Shown piece after piece: positions 45,039-56,560 of a stretch of DNA of 64,000 nt (the stretch's first letter is position 1; every line of letters begins with the position of its first letter). The translations under genes and the position numbers were made by a program. The DNA comes from Adiantum capillus-veneris (lineage: Eukaryota > Streptophyta > Polypodiopsida > Polypodiales > Pteridaceae), in contig CM043956.1 of assembly GCA_014529385.2 (NCBI GenBank), positions 89,788,221 through 89,852,220 on the forward strand, given 5' to 3'. The notes beneath the pieces are model-generated. The model did no database searches, was not told where the DNA came from, and saw only the letters and a list, made by a program, of their open reading frames with translations.

Positions 45039-47392
45039 CTCGGGCTGCTTTAAAATGTATCGACGGTGATCAAGCAAACACAATTATATATGTAAGAAGA
45101 GAGAGAAGGGGGAAGGGATGCTTGTTGCATTAATACCTTCTTAGAAATTTGTCATGACCAATCAAAGTGAGATTAGTATTTGTTCAACATAGCTTGAGTA
45201 AATTACACCGCAAAAAATCACAAGAAAAGCCACCTCAATCATTGCCTTAAGGTCAGGGGGAGTCCTATCCACCCTATCGCCCTCTTACAGTATGTGGGAT
45301 TTATGGCTAAATTGATAAAAATACCCAGAGACAAGCTATCAAGAACTTTAAAAAAACACCAAGACACTTACACATCATTGTTGTCCATGAGTTCATGTTG
45401 GAAGAGAGACAAAGTATCCATGCTTAGTCCAAATCCAACCCTCCTTGATTCAGCAAATGTTGGGCTTACACTAGGAGGAGAAATGATAGATTTTCTACTC
45501 CCAATTCAATGATCACTCTGTCTTACAATGGCATAGAGCTCCCTTGCTAATCACCCCTAATACAACACATACATATCCATAAGCCAATGAGATTCCTCTC
45601 AAGAGGTTGAGCTTGGCTTCTCAAGCTATAGCATAGTGCTCTTGCTTATGGCTTCTCCCTTTTTTAGGCTAGCTACACCCTCCTTTTATAGCAATTTTGA
45701 GGGCTAGGGTTACTCCTCTAACCATGGTTGGGTCAGATTTTCAGCACTTTATCTAATTTCTTTTGCTTGGAATTATCAAGAAGTTGGTGGGGAAAAAGAG
45801 AGGAGAGAAATGGAAATGATAGGACTTTTCATAGTGGGTTAGTGTTAGTAGATTAGTAGAGTAAATATTTTTATTAATTTAAAAATGGAATTGGATATTT
45901 ACAATGGGAGTATCCATATAGGTTACAAATAAGGAAGAAAAAATCTTAAGAGGTAAGAAAAGATGGATTTCTTACAAGGTTGATGCTCCAAGTGTTTTGA
46001 GTAGGGCCAATTTTGACGCTTGTTGACGGTCAACTAGCTTTGACGGTACGTTTTTTCTCCACTCTTGACCTTCATTGGGAGCCAAGGTAATTGAAGATGT
46101 GTAATCGGTCACCATGATGCTGTCTTTCAAGAGAAGAGGCTCACTTTTGTGGTGTTCTTTATAGATATGGGTAATTTAGAGGAGGAAAAATGAGACTAGG
46201 TGGTCAATTTTGGAATGGAAGTGTGTGTAGGAGACATGAGTTTGCCATGGTTTCTCTTATTCTTTAAGGCTGAGGAGAAGGTGAGTAGGGTGCAAATAGG
46301 TGGGGGAGGATGAGTGGAGGTGTGTGTTAAAGAGGAAAATGATAAAGTGGAAGAGGGAGTGTGGCTGCATGGCATGGGCAAACTGGGGTCCACCAACAAG
46401 TTAATAGCGCACAGCTCGTAGCTCAAACAAATATGAAAAACTTTGAGGCAAAAGTTCAGTCCATAAGCTACAACGTTTGTTTGTATCACCTTTTCAAATT
46501 CGGAGAGCAAGTGACCTTTAAGAATTAAGCAAAACCGACTGTCTTTTTCCACTGCACAAAGTCTTTGTGGGGTCCTTCTCTGGATGATTCTTTTGAATGC
46601 CGCCAAGAGTGAGCCCTCCATAGTGCATGCATACATGCCACATATCCTTGATCTTATTTTGTGGGTTCATAATTGAAGATATTGTTGAGATCATGATATA
46701 AGTGAATAGTACAACTAAGGAAATCAAATATTGAGAGGTCCAAAAAATATGTACATGTCAAAATATAAATAATATAGGTGGAAAAATATAAAGGGGTCAA
46801 AATAAGTCTCTCTCATTATGAGGCTACCATAAAAAGATGAATATTTTTTGTGTTCTAATTTTTTAGAGTAAAAGAGATGTAGGAAAGAAAAATCACAATA
46901 GTGAAAAAATATACACATAAATAAAACTAAGTTTTTTGGATTTTTGTTGAGGTGGGGTTACACCAAAAATAAGAGAAGCTTGCATGAAAGTATTTCTATA
47001 TGGAATAAAGAGTATGAAAAATAGTAAGAAAAATTGTGGTAATGGTGAGGCAATATACATAGCATAAATAACCCACACCTAGGTAGAAATATTTAAATAA
47101 ATACCAAAATAATTATGAAAATTCCTTTTATTTAGGCCCTATATACAATGAAATATTTACACCCAAAGAGACCATAATATATCTTTTTTTAAAATTTTGT
47201 TTTTTTATTTTTTTGGCTCAACTAGCCTAGTGAGTAGCCAATTGAGGGTTTTTAAGAAAATATGGAGAAAGTCCTTTAACTCACACACGCCTATGTACAA
47301 TGAAATGGTAGGGATAACCAAAATGTTTGAGTGATTTGATAGGGTAAGGTAGCTTACTATGGTAATTATGGAAAGCCGAAAAATGGCTATCA
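44827..47392 (-). repeat. 3' LTR of the nested element
   Basis: 2566 bp. Matches 49942-53097 and the solo LTR 34851-37476. It contains (AG)n at 45004-45036. Short open frames at 46196-47078 on the minus strand recur in the other LTR copies in broken form, so I do not call them genes. Confidence 0.88.
45004..45036. repeat. (AG)n microsatellite inside the LTR
   Basis: About 16 units, the shortest of the three LTR-borne tracts. Confidence 0.95.
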
Positions 47393-47406
47393 TTAGTCCC
47401 CCCCGT
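47393..47406 (-). promoter_or_regulatory. Polypurine tract of the nested element
   Basis: Minus strand GGGGGGGACTAA ends directly at the TGATAGCC start of the 3' LTR. Polypurine tracts prime second-strand synthesis. Its location fixes the element's orientation. Confidence 0.7.
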
Positions 47407-48245
47407 TAGATAATGGTACATTCATGTACCATTTATCCGATATACAACATGCAGATTGTGTAACGTTTGTCTTTGTCTGCTCTCATCTTTGAAGAAACTT
47501 TGTGGTATGATTAAAAAACCTTGTGTGATATGAAAGGCTCTCAATGCCAATAGCAGGATGTAATGAAGTGACTGAGTAAACTTCCTCCATTGAGAAAGTT
47601 TCCATAAGCACCCCCCAGGATCAAAGATCTTGAAATTTCTTTCCCAAAGAGAGATGTATGGTATAGAATCACTTACTGATTTTGGTTTAAGAAACTTGTA
47701 GATTTTATTGTTGTCCATCATTTCATCTATTACTATGAATGTGATATAAAAGATTGGTTGCTCCTCCTCCTATGTAAAGTTGATGTATCTGCTATGATCT
47801 TCAAGATTTTGTATGAGCAAATTCCTGAACTGTAGCTCATAAAATTCATTCAACCTGGGTAGTCTCATCAAGTCAAAAATTCTATGACCTTGATGATTTA
47901 GGAAATCTTGATCCATGCTTCCAACTCCTATTGGAAGATATTGCAAATAGTTTACCACATAAGTAGATAATAGACGAAGGTTTCTATTGCTTCCAACACA
48001 TTGGAAGAGAATAGATTTTAGTACTGATTGATGAAATATCCACATGTAGCAATCAACAAGTTTTTCATCTATGATGAAGACCAGAAGCATCACAACGTGC
48101 GACCTCTATACACCAAAGAACCAAATGAAGAAGGTTTGGAAACATCCGTTCATCACCAAGTATTCATGTCCTCTTCCACTTAAGAAGGTATGGTGCCCCC
48201 GATGAAAGGAATATGTGAAGAGAGGAGAAGTTGACTTTGAAGAGG

Positions 48246-49630
48246 TCAAACCCAATGTGAAGATGATTGGGGCTTCAAAAGCTTGGATTTCTTGCTAAGA
48301 GATTGTCCCATGAATGAAGAGCCTCCCACTAAAACACCATTGGAGAGAATGATACCCTTTAGACAGTTTCCTTTCATGATTTTATTTTTTACTACTCTCC
48401 CATGTTCTTCATCCCCTTCTAAGCCCCCCCTTTGGCAAGGTTGTAACTCCTCACATTGTACCACCTCAAATGTTGATGGATTACTGTTTGATTTTGTCAA
48501 AACTTTGGCTTCTTGCATGATAGGTTCCTCCATGCTTAACATACATGGGTCATACCAATGCTTTTCAACATCCGCAAACACTTCTTGAAGATTATTCTCA
48601 CATGGATTCAACTCACACTCTTCTACTTTGTTTTGGAGTTGGCATTCTATGTACACAATCATCTCTTTATGATCAATGTGGTCTAAGATCTCCCCACCTA
48701 TGATTTCATCTTCTTCTTCACTCTCTTCTTTTAGACAAGATACACTCTTAGAACATTCCATAAGATCAAGGTTACCTTCAAGGTCTTCATTCTCCATAGA
48801 GTCATGTTGCTCAAAAGCTTCGTCTGCTCGGACTAGAAATTGATCCCCCGCCAAAAGGTTGGATGTATCCATTATTGAATCATCAATTCCATTTGAGATA
48901 TCTTGTGTCAATTTTTGCATGCTTGTGATAAAGGTAGAAGAAAGAGATTCCACATTTGAATCTTGGCCACACACTTTAGCACTTGAATAATCAGTTGGCA
49001 TGTAAGTAACTTCTTCAACATTTGTCGGAGTAGAAGGAGACAAGTATGGAAAAGGAGATGACTCCTTGATAGAAACACTTTCATGATGGTTGGTTCTTCC
49101 AGCATGATGGAAATCATTTTTGATGTAGAAGTACTTGTGAAACTTCCTTCGGGCAATAGTCACCGTTTCTTCAAAGGTAGAGGGTCCACTACAAGTAACC
49201 TTGGTCTTTAGGAAAGGAGACAAACCCGAAATAAACTGCTCCATCTTTACATAATGTGGAAACGTAGAACTAAACCCACATCCTCCCCGATGTGACGAGA
49301 AAAAATATCCTCATAAGCATAGTAGTCTTCACCATGTTGTTGAAGTCTCCCTAATGAAGACCATGCTTTCTCCGTTGTTGAAAATTTAGAAAATATGGTC
49401 TTCAAAGCTTTGGAAATTTAGGTATATCCATCTTCAATCTAAGAAGACATACTCCAAAACCATTGCTCATCTTTGCGTCTAAGGCATAGCAATAGAAAAT
49501 CCCCTTTTTCAATGTTATCCCTTTTACCAAGGATACGAAAAACCATTCTAAAATCAATAAGAAAATCATCAACATCTTCTTCTAGATTTCCAAAGAAGAT
49601 CGGGATATCATCAAAGGTATAGCATGTCAT
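48246..49630 (-). pseudogene. Gag-like gene of the nested element (332-codon open part)
   Basis: Minus strand. The N-terminus (49630-49439) reads IPIFFGNLEEDVDDFLIDF and LGKRDNIEKGDFLLL, like the start of a retrotransposon gag core; a stop and frame changes follow (IFSKFSTTEKAWSSLGRLQQ). From 49244 an uninterrupted 332-codon frame reads FISGLSPFLKTKVTCSGPST and FEETVTIARRKFHKYF, the end of the gag core, then a long acidic, low-complexity tail (KEESEEEDEIIGGEILDHID) with scattered Cys and no zinc knuckle. It is the largest open frame in the window. Whether it is still translated is unknown. Confidence 0.65.
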
Positions 49631-49921
49631 AGTCTCTCAATGCTAGAACCACACGAAGATTAGTTCCAAACAATCATTTTCTCTCATGACATCAACTAAC
49701 TACACAATGTTTTGAAAGGCCTTTCAACATGAATTCTAGATTCTTATGTGAGAATGTTTTTCCTTTCTTATGCTATACTAATCCAAACCATATTCTAGAT
49801 CAATTTTTGTTGCCTTGAAATTAAACTCGGTCATACAAGTTTTCATTATTCATATAATTTACTTGATTATGCTAAAATTTAAGCATTCATACAATACAAC
49901 AACAATAAGCACAAAGTCAGT

Positions 49922-49940
49922 CCTCCGTGGGGGTACCAAT
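49922..49940 (-). promoter_or_regulatory. Probable primer-binding site of the nested element
   Basis: Minus strand TTGGTACCCCCACGGAGG begins just inside the 5' LTR end. The position and TTGG start fit, but I cannot name the tRNA. Confidence 0.5.
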
Positions 49941-50114
49941 TTGAGGCGGTCCGGGGTGGGCAACAAGAAAAACGGCCTCTAAGCACCCTTTTAGGCTCGC
50001 GTGCTGCTCAATTGGGTTGGGGTTGGAAAAAACAACAAACACACACACAAACCCGCAACCTAACCCTACACAAATTTGGGGCACCACCTAATTTTGGATG
50101 CGAACTACGACACA

Positions 50115-50118
<4 letters not shown>

Positions 50119-50174
<56 letters not shown>
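50119..50174. repeat. (AG)n microsatellite inside the LTR
   Basis: About 28 units, against about 16 in the partner LTR, so the tract length has changed since insertion. Confidence 0.95.
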
Positions 50175-50178
<4 letters not shown>

Positions 50179-50442
50179 CGGGCTGCTTTGAAATGTATCG
50201 ACAGTGATCAAGAAAACACAATTATATATGTAAGAAAGAGAGAGAAGGGGGAAGGGGTGCTTGCTGCATTAATACCTTCTTACAAATCTGTCATGACCAA
50301 TCAAAGTGTGATTAGTATTTGAAATGTATCGGCAGTGATTAAGCAAACACAATTATATATGTAAGAAAGAGAGAGAAGGGGGAAGGGGTGCTTGTTGCAT
50401 TAATACCTTCTTACAAATCTATCATGACCAATCAAAGTGTAA

Positions 50443-50866
50443 TTTCTCATTGACATACTGGTATGACTCGCAATTTATTCATTACTTCTGAAGATTCCTC
50501 CTGAGGCATAGGCCAGAGTCTCTAGACCTTCGTATTTGCTATCCTTCAAAAAATTCGATGCAGATTTCGAACTCGACCCGACAGGCAACGTACTCCACAA
50601 ATCAACGAGGTAACCAATGGAGCATGATTGCTATATGCCCACCCTAGCGCCATTCTTTAAAGAGGTGAAAGATTTCCTGTCTTCACCCTGCGCTCTCTAG
50701 CCTTCGGCCGGTTTTTCCCCCCTCGCCTTCCCTTCCCCTGGACTCTCTGGCCTTCGGCTGCTTTCCCCCTTCCTCGTTGGTCACCAACTACACCTCCTTC
50801 CTACTTCCACATCTGCCCAGATTCGGTCTCGTTTCCTTTTTCAAAATTCGTAGCACATACTTGTTC
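50443..50866. other. GC-richer foreign segment inside the LTR
   Basis: It is absent from the partner LTR, which joins the flanks directly (AGTATTTGTTCAACATAGC). One + frame reads KKFDADFELDPTGNVLHKS before a stop, and another block is rich in CCTTCGGC words. I recognise no gene. Confidence 0.5.
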
Positions 50867-53800
50867 AACATAGCTTGAGTAAATTACACCGCAACACATC
50901 ATAAGAAAAGCCACCCCAATCACTGTCTTAAGGCCAGGGGAATCCTCTCCACCCTATCGCCCTCTTACAGTATGTGGGATTTATGGCTAAATTGATGACA
51001 ATACCCAGAGACAAGCTATGAATAACTTAAATAAAACACCAAGACACTTACACATCATTGTTGTCCATGACTTCATGTTGGAAGAGAGACAAAGTATCCA
51101 TGCTTAGTCCAAATCCAACCCTCCTTGATTCAGCAAATGTTGGGCTTACCCTAGTAGGAGAAATGATAAATTTCCTACTCCCAAGTCAATGATCACTCTC
51201 TCTTACAATGGCATAGAGCTCCCTTGCTAATCACCCCTAATACAACACATACATATGCATAAGCCAATGAGATTCCACTCAAGATCTCCTTCTCAAGAGG
51301 TTGAGCTTGGCTTCTCAAGCTATAGCATAGTGCTCTTGCTTATGGCTTCTTTCTTTTTTGTGCTAGCTACACTCTCCTTTTATAGCAATTTTGGGGACTA
51401 GGGTTACTCCTCTAACCATGGTTGGGTCAGATTTTCAGCACTTTATCTAATTGCTTTTGCTTGGAATTATCAAGAAGTTGGTGGGGAAAAAGAGAGGAGA
51501 GAAATATAGGTGATAGGACTTTTCATAGTGGGTTTGTGTTAGTAGATTAGTAGAGTTAGTATTTTTAATAATTTACAAATGGAATTGGATATTTACAATG
51601 GGAGTATCCATATAGGATACAAATAAGGAAGAAAACCTCTTAAGAGGTAAGAAAAGATGGATTTCTTACAAGGTTGGTGCTCCAAGTGTCTTGAGTAGGG
51701 CCAATTTTGACGCTTGTTGATGGTCCACTAGCTTTGAGGGTACGTTTTTTCTCCACTCTTGACCTTCCTTGGGAGCCAAGGTAATTGAAGATGAGTAATC
51801 AATCACCATGATGTTGTCTTTCAAGAGAAGAGACTGAATTTTGTGGGTTTTTTAATAGATATGGGTAATTTGGAGGAGGACAAATGAGACTAGGTGGTCA
51901 ATTTTGGAATGGAAGTGTGTGTAGAAGACATGAGTTCACCATGGTTTCTCTTATTCTTCAAGGTTGAGGAGAAGGTGAGTAGGGTGCAGAGAGGAGTGGT
52001 GAGAAAGGTGGGGGATGATGAGTGGAGAAGTGTGTGTGAAAGAGGAAAATGATAAAGTGAAAGAGGGAGTGTGGCTGCATGGCATGGGCAAACAGGGGTC
52101 CACCAATAAAATAATAGCTCACAGCTCATAGCTCAAAAAAATATGAAAACATTTGAGGAAAAAGTTCAGTCCACGAGATACAACTTTTGTTTGTATCACC
52201 TTTTCAAATTTGGAGAGCAAGTGATCTTTAAAAATTAAGCAAAAACGACTGTCTTTTCCCACTGCACAAAGTCCTTGTGGGGTCCTTCTTTCCATGATTC
52301 TTTTGAATTCCTCCAAGAGTGAGCCCTCCATAGTGCATGCATGCATGCCACATATCCTTGATCTTATTTTGTGGGTTTATAATTGAAGATATTGTTGAGA
52401 TTATGATATAAGTGAATAGTACAACTAAGGAAATCAAATATTGAGGGGTCCAAAAAATATGTACATGTCAAAATATAAATAATATAGGTGGAAAAATATA
52501 AAGGGGTCAAAATAAGTCTCACTCATTATGAGGCTATCATAAAAAGATGAATATTTTTGGTGTTCTAATTTTTTAGAGTAAAAGAGAATAGATGTAGGAA
52601 AGAAAAATCACAATAGTGAAAAAATATACACATAAATAAAACTAGATTTTTGTTGGGGTGGGGTTACACCAAAAATAAAAGAAGCTTGCATGAAAGTATT
52701 TCTATATGGAATAAAGAGTATGAAAAATAGTAAGAAAAATTGTGGTAATGGTGAGGCAATATACATAGCATAAATAACCCACACCTAGGTAGGAATATTT
52801 AAATAAATACAAAATAATTATGAAAATCCTTTTATTTAGGCCTTATATACAATGAAATATTTACACCCAAAGAGGCCATAATATATCTTTTTTTTTGAAT
52901 TATTATTTTTATTTTTTTAGGTCAACTAGCCCAGTGACTAGATAATTTAGGGTTTTTAAGAAAATATGGAGAAAGTCCCCTAACTCACACACGCCTATGT
53001 ACAGTGAAATGGTAGGGATAACCAAAATGTTTGAGTGATTTGATAGGGTGAGGTAGCTTACTATGGCAATTATGGAAAGCCAAAAAAACAGCTATCAGCG
53101 TATGAAGTCTTAGAGACCAGATATGAGGTCAAAAGTTGCAATTGGGTGAACCCTTGTGATCTACAGTATTTGAGGAGCATATATGCCAAATTTCAACAAA
53201 TTTGGATCACATTTGGGCTTGTAAAGACCAGAAGACAGACCTAGACAGATTCATGCTTGTAGTGGCCATACCTTGTACAAAGTGTCAAAATTCAATTCTG
53301 AAACTTGTCGTGAGTTGCGAGTATAGAGAGGAACCTCTGGAGTGACAAGTTAGACTTTATACGCGTATGAAGTCCAAAGAATACTTTTAGAGACCAAAAT
53401 TGAAATATGAGCTTACCAAGGTGTTAAGCACCACAAGACAAGCTTACTGGCCAAATTTTGTCAAAATCTGAGCAAAAGACTTTATACGTGTATAAAGTCT
53501 CAAGGCCAGATCTGAAAGTCAAATTTCACTTTTGACCACATAGGGGTTGGAAAATGATGTGTTAAGTTTGCTTGCAAAATATCATCACACTTGAACGCAT
53601 ACTTTTTCACTTAAAGAGAATTTTACAGATACAAGACTGAAAAGGTGAAAAAGAGGTGATTTTGAGCAGTTTTGACATCCAAAATTTGATGTAATCACAT
53701 ATTCTTGTTGTATGCATCAAGGAGTACCTTGGGTAGAAATCTTAGTAAATTCTGAGCCAAAATACTGCATACACAAATGAAGTCTCATAGGCCAAGTTTG

Positions 53801-54638
53801 GGTCAAAACAAACATTTTAGTATACCCTAGTGTCCTAGAGCATAAAAGAAGTCCCTAGCCAAAATTCCATAGAATTTGGAGCTCATTTGGGCTTGCAAAG
53901 AGCAAAAGACAGAACTGCAGATTTAGGCTTGTATTGGTCTTAACTTGCTCAAAAAATGTCCAAACTGAATTTTGAAACTTGCTAAGAGTTGCTTGAGTGA
54001 TAAGAAATCAGTGGAACAAAAGTTACCCCACTCTGCCAAAACAGACTTTATACGCATATAATGTCTCAAGTATCAAAATAAAGGTCAAATTCACAAACTC
54101 AAACTTGCAATGGGTAGAGGACATCAAGGAGAGTTCACATACCAAATTTTGTCGAATTTTGAGCACATAGACTTCATACGCGTATGACGTCTCTAGCCCT
54201 ATTTTGGAGGTGAAAATTCACAGTGAGCTCTTAGAAGTATTAAGCACTGTAAAGTAAGCCTAGTGACCAAGTTTCAACAAATTTGGGTCACATTTGGTCA
54301 AGATTGAAACTGTTTTGAATGCTGTTTCAAGTGCAGTTCACAAAAATTGCTCTAACTTTTGATAGCAAACTCCAAATTGAGTCAGGTATAGCTAGGAAGA
54401 AAGCTTGCAGGTTATGGTTTTAGAGCTGAATTTTCCCAAGTTTCCTAAATCCAAACTTTTAGGGTACCCAGATCTAGCTTCTAGAGATCAAAAGAGTCAC
54501 AAATTATTGACTTTTAGAGACCTGATCAAGGACCACAGGTACTTATTAAGGACTATCTAGAGAGTATTGTGTGGGCCTAACATTAAGGAAGCTAAGATCA
54601 ATAGGATATAAAGCAAATCTACCAATGCTTTTATAGAT

Positions 54639-56560
54639 ATGACTAGAGGTATGGCAAGCCATGCTAGAAGTACTAAAATGCCAATCTATCCACATTTTGA
54701 CACAAACCCACACAATGCACTATTAAGACGTGGATATTTGGTCAATGAAGGATCACAGATATCTCCACCAAACATGAGAACTCCTACAAGAATTCCAAAA
54801 AGGGAGCCACCTGGATTCCCTTCTACAGCGATAACGAGAGATGAAGTGATCACAGACATGGCAGGCATGCCTCCTCAAGTGAAAGTGCCTAACGCACCAT
54901 GGCTATACCCAGATGCATCCATAGAGCATGACTTTTATAGAGGTGTAATTCCGGTCACAACAGGACCATATGTACCATCACCACCTCCTATAAACTACTC
55001 CTATCCAAATCAGAGCAGAACCTTGAGAAGATATGATTACTAAGAGTGAGAGTGAGAGTGATACATCTTATCAAAGGAGTGATTCACCAAGAATCAAACC
55101 CACAACAAAGCCAAAGATATTTAGTGAGAAAATGAAGCTTATAGAAGGATTAGCTCAGAGACTTACTCCTCTTGTTAAATCTAAATCTCCAAGAACCTCT
55201 TTGGTGCAAGATTGAGAGAAAATGGACAAACCATACAAGATAAGACTGTTACTACGGCATGGAAAATGCTAAGGAGAGGTATGTACAACCTATTCCAGTA
55301 GCACCTACTCCACCTAGATACGCTATGGGGAAAGCGCCAGGACCAATAGGAGTTGCAAGACCACAACTTGTCTTTGGACAACAACCTCCACTGTCGGGTG
55401 CTAGAATGCCTATAGACATGAGATACATGCCGATAATGGAAGTTTCTAACAAACATGTGCTAGTACCAGCTACAATGTGTTATAACAATCAAAGCAGGTA
55501 TTGCCCTTCAAAGCGATAGAAGATGAGAGAAACACACGGAGTGGTGAGGCATGCACAACCTCCACCTCTTGCGTTTCGACTTGAAGAAAGAAGATACGAG
55601 ATGGATGAAAGGACATTGCGGTTCATTGCTAATAGAAGCTTAGCAAGGTCAAAGCTTGCTTATAGCCAAGACAAATTGGAGGAAGAAGCTCCTCAATTAG
55701 AGATAGATTGCTACAAAAATTGTGGCAACCACTTGGTCAAACAACGTCCTCAAACGGAGATCACCTAAGTGAATGCCTATTGTATTGACTGTGGTGTCAT
55801 TCACTTGATCCCCAATTGTCTAAAAAATCCAAACCGAGTCAAAAAGATCACAAATGTCTCAAGAATTGTTCAGCTACCCAGTAGCTCGAAAAATAAAAAC
55901 ATCATACCAGTTCAAGTAGTTACAAGAGCGGAAGCTCAAAAATAAGTAGAAAACCCAGAGACAAAGAAAATGAAAATTGACATGAGTCAAGAGACGGGTG
56001 AGCCAAAGACCAATGCACCTAGTCAAAAAACCAAGAGTAAACGAAACAACGGGAAAGCTATAAAGGCTAGGATGAAAGCACGTAGGGAACGAGAGAAAAA
56101 ATCCCTAGCTCTGAAGCTTACCCAAGCTGAAGATAAGATAAGACAACATGAGGAAAGGGTTGCATCTTCTCTTGCAGAGACATCTCAACCTCCAGCAGTA
56201 CCATCAACGGAAAGTGAGTCAAAAAGTGTTAGCTCGGGAGGACGAGTGTTGGTCGAGAAGGTTAATGAGCATTAAGACGACCTCCTAAAAGACTATGAAA
56301 CACGGCTAGAAAACAACCAAACCCAAGAATAGAGATGGATGACATATCCATATGCGGAACTAGAAAAGGATAGGCTTTAAATGTGCAAGAAAATGATTCA
56401 AAAATCCCAAGATTTGCTAGAACCAAAAGTTGGAAGTTCTGAGGGTGTGATCCCTATCCCACCTACACCAGTAATGCCACCAAACCAAGAACAAAAAGAG
56501 CCAGATTCCAGTCATGAGCACAGACCAAAGCTCAAGGACCCACCGTTAGATCCATGAATA
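54639..56560 (+). pseudogene. Gag of the Athila/Tat-type element, frame-broken
   Basis: Coding-like text in several frames: a Pro-rich start (MTRGMASHARSTKMPIYPHF, PWLYPDASIEHDFYRGVIPV, VPSPPPINYSYPNQS), then PTPPRYAMGKAPGPIGVA, then a Cys/His region where CYKNCGNH and YCIDCGVIHLIPNC suggest a decayed zinc knuckle (C-x2-C-x3-H-x4-C in the second), then a Lys/Glu-rich coiled-coil-like stretch (MKARREREKKSLALK, AEDKIRQHEERVA). Stops and frame changes occur at about 55043, 55215, 55519, 55768 and 56275. Classification rests on the position after the leader and on the composition. Confidence 0.6.

Larger units (their letters stand above)
44827..53097 (-). mobile_element. Nested gag-only LTR retrotransposon with 2.6-3.2-kb LTRs
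   Basis: On the minus strand it begins TGATAGCTG and ends GCCTCA. LTRs are 49942-53097 and 44827-47392, with a 2.5-kb interior. It is flanked by GCGT on both sides (44823-44826 and 53098-53101), a 4-bp duplication. A G-run (minus strand) sits just inside the 3' LTR. The only coding content is gag; no protease, RT or integrase. It is therefore a LARD-type non-autonomous element inserted in the centre of a leader palindrome of its host element. Confidence 0.87.
49942..53097 (-). repeat. 5' LTR of the nested element
   Basis: 3156 bp, longer than its partner because of a duplicated block (about 50189-50318 repeated at 50319-50445) and a foreign 420-bp segment (about 50443-50866). Otherwise it follows 44827-47392 closely. 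It contains (AG)n at 50119-50174. Confidence 0.88.
42680..54638 (+). repeat. Long leader with repeated palindromes (interrupted by insertions)
   Basis: There is no coding domain of its own. The palindrome with arms GACTTTATA or GACTTCATA and their complement around CGCG/CGCA/CGTG occurs at 43211-43233, 43491-43514, 44812-44826 plus 53098-53110, 53353-53374, 53477-53500, a degenerate copy at 53764-53785, 54043-54066 and 54169-54192. It is usually followed by TCAAGG and text such as CAGATCTGAAAGTCAAATTT. Longer blocks also recur (53230-53330 resembles 53890-53995). I infer a diverged direct-repeat array of roughly 130-280 bp steps. Confidence 0.8.
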
